Assembly: GCA_937949965.1 (NCBI GenBank)
Contig: CALFBF010000063.1
Span: 1 to 53,070, forward strand
Source of the DNA: an uncultured Roseibacillus sp.
Lineage (GTDB): Bacteria > Verrucomicrobiota > Verrucomicrobiia > Verrucomicrobiales > Akkermansiaceae
Direction: 5' to 3'
Length of the DNA stretch: 53,070 nt
Positions 48,443 through 53,070 of this stretch are shown piece by piece (the stretch's first letter is position 1; each line of letters begins with the position of its first letter). Under the pieces are notes generated by a model that ran no database searches, was not told the origin of the DNA, and saw only the letters and a list, made by a program, of their open reading frames with translations. A program made the translations under genes and the position numbers.

Positions 48443-51132
48443 TAGTCCCAGCTTTCACTCTCGCTAATTAATTTTTCCCGCCGTTCCCGAACAAGTCGAA
48501 TGACCAAAGAAGTCCATCCGGTCTGGTGAGAAGCGCCTAAGCCTTTACCAGTCTCCCCGTGGAAATACTCGTGAAATAACAAAAGCTCCTGCCAAGACTC
48601 ATCTTTCTCGTAGAGACTATTATCGCCGAAGCAAGGGCAACGCCCATTTTCATCTGGGAGAAAGAGAGAAATCAAGCGGTCACATAAATCAATGGCAACC
48701 TCTCGTAAGCTCACCGTATTCCCAGATCCCGTGGGATACTCCACCTGAAGGCTCTTGCCGAAGAAATAGTGATAGCGTTCCAGTGCTTCAATAATGAGGA
48801 AATTCGTCGGAAACCAGATCGGTCCTCGCCAGTTCGAATTCCCACCGAACATCCCCGTATCCGATTCTCCTGGAACATAACTCACCGTATTGGTCTGGCC
48901 ACCATACTCGAAGACGAAGGGATTCTCTTCATGGGCTTTGCTCAGAGAACGAATCCCAAAGTCCGAGAGAAACTCCTCAGGATCTAACAAACGACGCAAA
49001 GTTTTTAACAAGCGGTCCTCGGGCGGGATGGAAAGTAATACCCGCCCTGAATGAGCTTCCCCCTCAACACGACGGACATCGATATAGCGCAAAACCTCGG
49101 GACGATTGGTTAGAAACCAATCCATCCGCTTGCGAAAACCAGGCAGCGCATCAATCGTCTCTTGCTTAAGAACAGTGACCCCAATCATCGGCAAGAGGCC
49201 AACTAAAGAGCGAATCTTAAGCGGAATAGAATCCTGCTTACCAACCTTAAGATTATCGTAATAAAAGCCATCGTCTTCATCCCAGAGTCCTTCTCCTTCA
49301 AGGGAATTCATAGCATCAGTAATACTGATGAAGTGCTCTAAAAACTTAGAAGCAATGTCCTCGTATGGTGGTCGCGTAGGAGCTAGCTCCAATGCGATCG
49401 ACAACATTGTTAGGCAATAGAAACCCATCCACGCGGTGCCATCTGCCTGATGCAAGACCGTGCCACTAGGAAGGGGATGAGAGCGGTCAAAGACTCCAAT
49501 ATTATCAAGACCTAGGAAACCACCCCCAAAGACATGATTCCCTTCCTCATCCTTGCGGTTAACCCACCAGGTGAAGTTGACAAGCAGCTTCTGGAAAGCA
49601 CGCTCTAGGAAATCGAGGTCGCGCGCTCCCTTCTCGTTCGCAATCTTATACACCCGCCACACCGCCCAAGCATGCACTGGAGGGTTCACATCGGAGAAGT
49701 TCCACTCATAGGCCGGCAATTGGCCATTGGGGTGCATATACCATTCGCGTAGTAGCAGCAGTAACTGATGCTTGGTAAAAGAAGGGTCGACCTTCGCAAA
49801 AGGAATCATGTGGAAGGCGGTGTCCCAGGCCGCGAACCAAGGGTACTCCCACTTATCAGGCATAGAGAGGATATCGCGCGCGAAGAAGTGCTGCCAATCG
49901 GCATTGCGCCCCTGCAAACGCTCTTGGGGTGGGGGAGGGCCTTCTCGATCACCCTCCAACCAATCTTTGATCACATAGTAGAAAAACTGCTTAGTCCATA
50001 ACAAGCCGGCATACCCTTGACGGCAAATGCGTTCCTCTTCCTGCGAAAGCTGAGTCGGTATAATCTCTTCATAAAACTGATCGGCCTCTCGAATCCGCTC
50101 CGCAAAAGTCTCTTCAAAGTGAGCGAGGCCGACACAGTCATTACCTTCCTTCTCTTCGTGAAGGCGGCAACGAATAACCACTGACTCCCCCGGAGCAAGA
50201 GATAAGGCAAAATGGGCGGCAGCCTTGGTGCCTGTTTCCTCTGAATTAACCGCTTCTCGCTCTCCCTCCGTCACAAAGCGATGGAAGGCGTCTTTGACAT
50301 GAGCTTCCCCGCCTTCGTATTTAAAAACCTTAGGATAATTGGTTTCGTTCTCAGTGAACAACCATTGTGGTTCAGGCGCTCCCTCTCGCGCCACGTCCGC
50401 GTAAAAGGAAAACTGACCTAACAGATCGTGATTAGCGAGCAGGCGCTCTCCCCCCCGCCGAATGAAGGGCTTACTACGAGGTTCTTCGTATTCGTTTCCC
50501 CACTTCCAAGTGTTCCGAAACCAAAGCTGTGGCAAAACATGAATCTGCGCTTCCTCAGGACCATGATTCGTAACCGTCATTCGCCAAAGGATGTCCTGAG
50601 GAGAACGCTTGGCGACCTCTTGCACGACATCGAAGTAACGCCCTTCATCAAAAATTCCGGTATCCTCGATCTCGAACTCACCCTGATCGCGCCCGCGGAC
50701 CCGATTCTCATCACGCAATCTGATATAGGGAAACTCGGCCTGAGGGTATTTATAAAGAGCCTTGGTGTAGGTATGAGTCGGGGTAGAGTCGAGGTAGTAG
50801 TAGCACTCCTTGACGTCTTCGCCATGGTTGCCCTCGGGACCAGTGAGGCCGTAGAGACGTTCCTTGAGGATATCATCCTTGCCATTCCACAAGGCGGGCG
50901 CAAAGCAGAGACGGCACTGGCGATCAGACCACCCCTGGAGCCCATCCTCTCCCCAGCGATAGGCTCGGCTCCTCGCATGGTCATGCGGAAAGGCTTCCCA
51001 GCTATTCCCATCCGCCGAGTAATCCTCGCGCACCGTACCCCACTGACGTTCACTAAGGTAAGGGCCCCAGCGACGCCAATTTTTTTCGCGCGCATCATCT
51101 TCGGCAAGTCGCTTCTCTTCCGCATTCATCAA
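48442..51132 (-). CDS. GH63-family glucosidase (mannosylglycerate-hydrolase-like)
   Basis: 896 residues, cytoplasmic by appearance. The (alpha/alpha)6 barrel and N-terminal beta-domain are indicated by the N-terminal [21 protein letters not shown], the [24 protein letters not shown] segment with the catalytic Asp, [20 protein letters not shown], the [14 protein letters not shown] block and the [17 protein letters not shown] block near the C-terminus. Related enzymes act on glucosylglycerate/mannosylglycerate or on glycogen-like sugars; the substrate is unknown. It shares a TAATG overlap with the ferredoxin gene downstream and reads from a divergent start facing mlaD. Confidence 0.88.
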   Translation of the reverse strand: MMNAEEKRLAEDDAREKNWRRWGPYLSERQWGTVREDYSADGNSWEAFPHDHARSRAYRWGEDGLQGWSDRQCRLCFAPALWNGKDDILKERLYGLTGPEGNHGEDVKECYYYLDSTPTHTYTKALYKYPQAEFPYIRLRDENRVRGRDQGEFEIEDTGIFDEGRYFDVVQEVAKRSPQDILWRMTVTNHGPEEAQIHVLPQLWFRNTWKWGNEYEEPRSKPFIRRGGERLLANHDLLGQFSFYADVAREGAPEPQWLFTENETNYPKVFKYEGGEAHVKDAFHRFVTEGEREAVNSEETGTKAAAHFALSLAPGESVVIRCRLHEEKEGNDCVGLAHFEETFAERIREADQFYEEIIPTQLSQEEERICRQGYAGLLWTKQFFYYVIKDWLEGDREGPPPPQERLQGRNADWQHFFARDILSMPDKWEYPWFAAWDTAFHMIPFAKVDPSFTKHQLLLLLREWYMHPNGQLPAYEWNFSDVNPPVHAWAVWRVYKIANEKGARDLDFLERAFQKLLVNFTWWVNRKDEEGNHVFGGGFLGLDNIGVFDRSHPLPSGTVLHQADGTAWMGFYCLTMLSIALELAPTRPPYEDIASKFLEHFISITDAMNSLEGEGLWDEDDGFYYDNLKVGKQDSIPLKIRSLVGLLPMIGVTVLKQETIDALPGFRKRMDWFLTNRPEVLRYIDVRRVEGEAHSGRVLLSIPPEDRLLKTLRRLLDPEEFLSDFGIRSLSKAHEENPFVFEYGGQTNTVSYVPGESDTGMFGGNSNWRGPIWFPTNFLIIEALERYHYFFGKSLQVEYPTGSGNTVSLREVAIDLCDRLISLFLPDENGRCPCFGDNSLYEKDESWQELLLFHEYFHGETGKGLGASHQTGWTSLVIRLVRERREKLISESESWD

Positions 51133-51252
51133 TGACAGGGCCTTAGCACGGAGAATGCCGAGAGGCGAGAGCGATTGCCTAAATGACTACAAAGACAGGC
51201 TCTCAGCCGCCACGTTGACAGGGCCGGATGGCTATGAGATCATGATGGCACG

Positions 51253-52320
51253 ATGGCAGCGAGAGAACAACGGACTACGACCTTAGTTGGGCTCTTTATT
51301 TTTGTGGGGTTAGCGGTCACCGCTTGGCTCATTCTCCAGTTCGGGCAGTTCCAAAATTCTTACGATGAAGTCTATGAGATTAAGGTGCGCTTTAGCGATG
51401 CCAGTGGCGTGATAGAGGGCACTCCGGTGCGCTTCTCGGGAGTCCACATTGGCTCGGTCTCGGACAAGCCCGTGTTAGAATCGATCTCCCCACCCCGGGT
51501 GCGCGTGCCGGTCGCGATTGATGGCAGCCGAATCTTGCCTGCGAACGCTCTTTTTCAAATTCAGAGCGCTACCATTCTAGGAGATAAGTTCATCGCGGTT
51601 ACCATTCCAAACGAACCCTCCCTGGGCGTGTTAGGCCCAAGCAGTCTCGTTGATGGAGGAGAAGTGACTGGTCTGGAATCCCTCCAAAGCGATGCCGTGG
51701 CCCTCGCAGGCGACGCTCGTCTCTTGATGGTAGACGCCCGCAGCAGTCTTCACAAGTTCGATACTGCGCTCGACGATATCAAGACCGTCACCAATCAGTT
51801 AGGAGAGACTGTCGAACAGCTCAATGAGGGATTTTTCTCCGATCGAAACCTAGCTTCATTTTCGCGAACGCTCTCCAATGTGGAGGATGCTTCTGTTGGT
51901 GTTCGCAACGCTTCTGTCGACTTCCGACCACTGCTCGTAGAGACCCGCAAAGCCATCCAACAGGTCCAGCAGCTCGCGCAACAAGCGGAGGGCACCTTTC
52001 AATCCCTCGACCAACAGCTCGGATACATCGAGCCTGCGCTACAGGAAGTGCCCGACACGATGCGCTCTCTCCAGCGCGTAGCCAATCAAGCAGAAGGAGC
52101 GGTGGGGGAAGCGGAAAAAACCTTCGCCAAAGCAGGGGAAACCTTCGATGCCATTAACAAAGGGGAAGGCTTAGTGGGCACTCTCACCAAAGATCAGGAA
52201 GTGAATGACGACACCAAAAGCTTCCTCAAAAATCTCCGTCGCCACGGCATCTTCGGCTACAAAGACGAAGAAACACCAGCTGATGATCCCCGAGAACGCT
52301 ACCGTGGGCGTAGGCGTTAA
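51253..52320 (+). CDS. MCE/MlaD-family protein
   Basis: 355 residues. An N-terminal anchor (TTTLVGLFIFVGLAVTAWLIL) precedes the MCE domain, with YEIKVRFSDASGVIEGTPVRFSGVHIGSV and DGGEVTGLES. The C-terminal half is a long coiled coil (about 130-310), rich in Gln and Leu heptads, that ends in a basic tail. MlaD subunits of the phospholipid-transport system form hexamers in the inner membrane. MlaE and MlaF partner genes are not adjacent, so this may be a separate MCE system or be served by genes elsewhere. It diverges from the GH63 gene. Confidence 0.88.
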   Translation: MAAREQRTTTLVGLFIFVGLAVTAWLILQFGQFQNSYDEVYEIKVRFSDASGVIEGTPVRFSGVHIGSVSDKPVLESISPPRVRVPVAIDGSRILPANALFQIQSATILGDKFIAVTIPNEPSLGVLGPSSLVDGGEVTGLESLQSDAVALAGDARLLMVDARSSLHKFDTALDDIKTVTNQLGETVEQLNEGFFSDRNLASFSRTLSNVEDASVGVRNASVDFRPLLVETRKAIQQVQQLAQQAEGTFQSLDQQLGYIEPALQEVPDTMRSLQRVANQAEGAVGEAEKTFAKAGETFDAINKGEGLVGTLTKDQEVNDDTKSFLKNLRRHGIFGYKDEETPADDPRERYRGRRR

Positions 52321-52372
52321 ATTTAAAAAAATCTTCTCAGAAAGCACACTCCGCAGTGTCTTCTCTCTTATC

Positions 52373-53070
52373 ATGAAAAAGTTCTTCGCACTCAGTCTTG
52401 CCGCTACCTCAGGCATGCCCCTCGCAAGCAACGCCGAAGTGGCGGTCACGATCTACAACCAAAATCTCGCCGTCGTCCGCGATAGTCTCCCCATCACTCT
52501 CCAAGCGGGTGACAACGAGATCAGCTACGACCGAGCGACTGCCCAAGTCATCCCAGACTCGGTCGTGCTCCGCGACCCAACAGGGGAGGCTTTCTTCTTT
52601 CTGCGTGAACAATCCTACCGCAACGACCCCATTTCGCAGGGGCTCCTTCTTTCTCTTTTTGAGGGGAAGGAAATTCCGTTTCAGAAAATCTACCCCGATG
52701 GCGAAGTCGAGCTCATTCCCGGCACGGTGGTGCGTTCTGGTTACCAAGCAGGGGGACGTGGTCAAAGCTCACCTGTCATCGAGACCAGTCAGGGGCTGCA
52801 ATTTTCTCTCCCCGGCGAACCCATCTTTCCCACCCTTGGCGATCATTCCATTCTCCGGCCCACTCTCTCATGGACTCTCGGTGCGGAGGCCAATGTCTCC
52901 TTCGAAGGACAGCTCTCCTACCTAAGCCGAGGTCTCAGTTGGCAAGCGTCTTACAATCTCGTCGCTCCCGAAGAAGGAGACGTCGTCACTCTGAGTGGGT
53001 GGATCACGGCGACGAACAACTCGGGAACGCTCTTCGAAAACGCGAAACTGAAGTTGGTCGCGGGCGATGT
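52373..53070 (+). CDS. DUF4139-domain secreted protein, N-terminal part
   Basis: 232 codons are in the window; the gene continues beyond it. The signal peptide (KKFFALSLAATSGMPLAS) is followed by AEVAVTIYNQNLAVVRDSLP, the opening of a DUF4139 protein, and SYLSRGLSWQASYNLV with DVVTLSGWITATNNSG later. These proteins are beta-rich and secreted, and the function is not known. The ATG at 52373 is the first in frame after the mlaD stop. Confidence 0.85.
   Translation, partial: MKKFFALSLAATSGMPLASNAEVAVTIYNQNLAVVRDSLPITLQAGDNEISYDRATAQVIPDSVVLRDPTGEAFFFLREQSYRNDPISQGLLLSLFEGKEIPFQKIYPDGEVELIPGTVVRSGYQAGGRGQSSPVIETSQGLQFSLPGEPIFPTLGDHSILRPTLSWTLGAEANVSFEGQLSYLSRGLSWQASYNLVAPEEGDVVTLSGWITATNNSGTLFENAKLKLVAGD

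Noticed and set aside
50428-51135. 235-codon plus-strand frame across the GH63 gene
   Set aside because: Antisense shadow of a well-supported enzyme gene.

Overview
The window looks like a chromosomal segment of a Verrucomicrobiota bacterium, probably of the Verrucomicrobiales. This is an inference. It rests on two short exported proteins with PEP-CTERM sorting tails, a DUF1080 protein, many small lipoproteins, and an otherwise Gram-negative gene set that includes an MCE/MlaD protein and a menaquinone gene. Most of the window is ordinary core genome with short operons on both strands. No prophage, CRISPR array or intact insertion sequence was seen.

Layout. 1-4.9 kb: start of a probable tyrS, a tRNA-His gene, rnc and mnmG. 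mnmG lies in a cluster of four parS-like ParB-binding sites, which suggests that the origin-proximal domain is close. 5-12.2 kb: pyruvate dehydrogenase E1 alpha and beta, small lipoproteins, queF, a DUF1080 protein and menD. 12.2-15.5 kb (minus strand): a stand-alone OvoA-C-like methyltransferase, an M29-like metallopeptidase, a DUF151 nuclease-family protein and a gamma-carbonic-anhydrase-like protein. 15.6-23 kb: a spermidine-synthase-like protein, ffh, leuA, apbE and dusB. 23-32 kb: a PEP-CTERM protein, an ankyrin/L,D-transpeptidase lipoprotein, a sugar-isomerase-like protein, a TIGR01777/SRPBCC pair, a kinase-like unknown, argB, murI and a PhoX-like phosphatase. 33-42.6 kb: ilvC, an MFS transporter, mazG, a Fic protein, a small HPF-like protein, mgtE, a PhyH-like oxygenase, a DAHP synthase and DUF3127. 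42.8-53 kb: a second PEP-CTERM protein, selB, an IF-1-like protein, a toxin-antitoxin locus with a broken toxin, a plasmanylethanolamine-desaturase/CarF-like protein, an M15-like peptidase, a GH63 glucosidase coupled to a 2Fe-2S ferredoxin, MlaD and a DUF4139 protein.

Functions present include branched-chain and aromatic amino-acid synthesis (leuA, ilvC, DAHP synthase), arginine synthesis (argB), menaquinone (menD), tRNA modification (mnmG, dusB, queF), selenocysteine decoding (selB), protein targeting (ffh) and the cell wall (murI, L,D-transpeptidase, M15).

The least ordinary signals are non-coding. There is a four-member family of short dispersed elements with terminal inverted repeats, two of which overlap the stop codon of a neighbouring gene. 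There is also a nested inverted-repeat element at 47.8-48.0 kb behind a 15-bp tandem repeat, the parS cluster, and a terminator-like hairpin inside a signal-peptide coding region.
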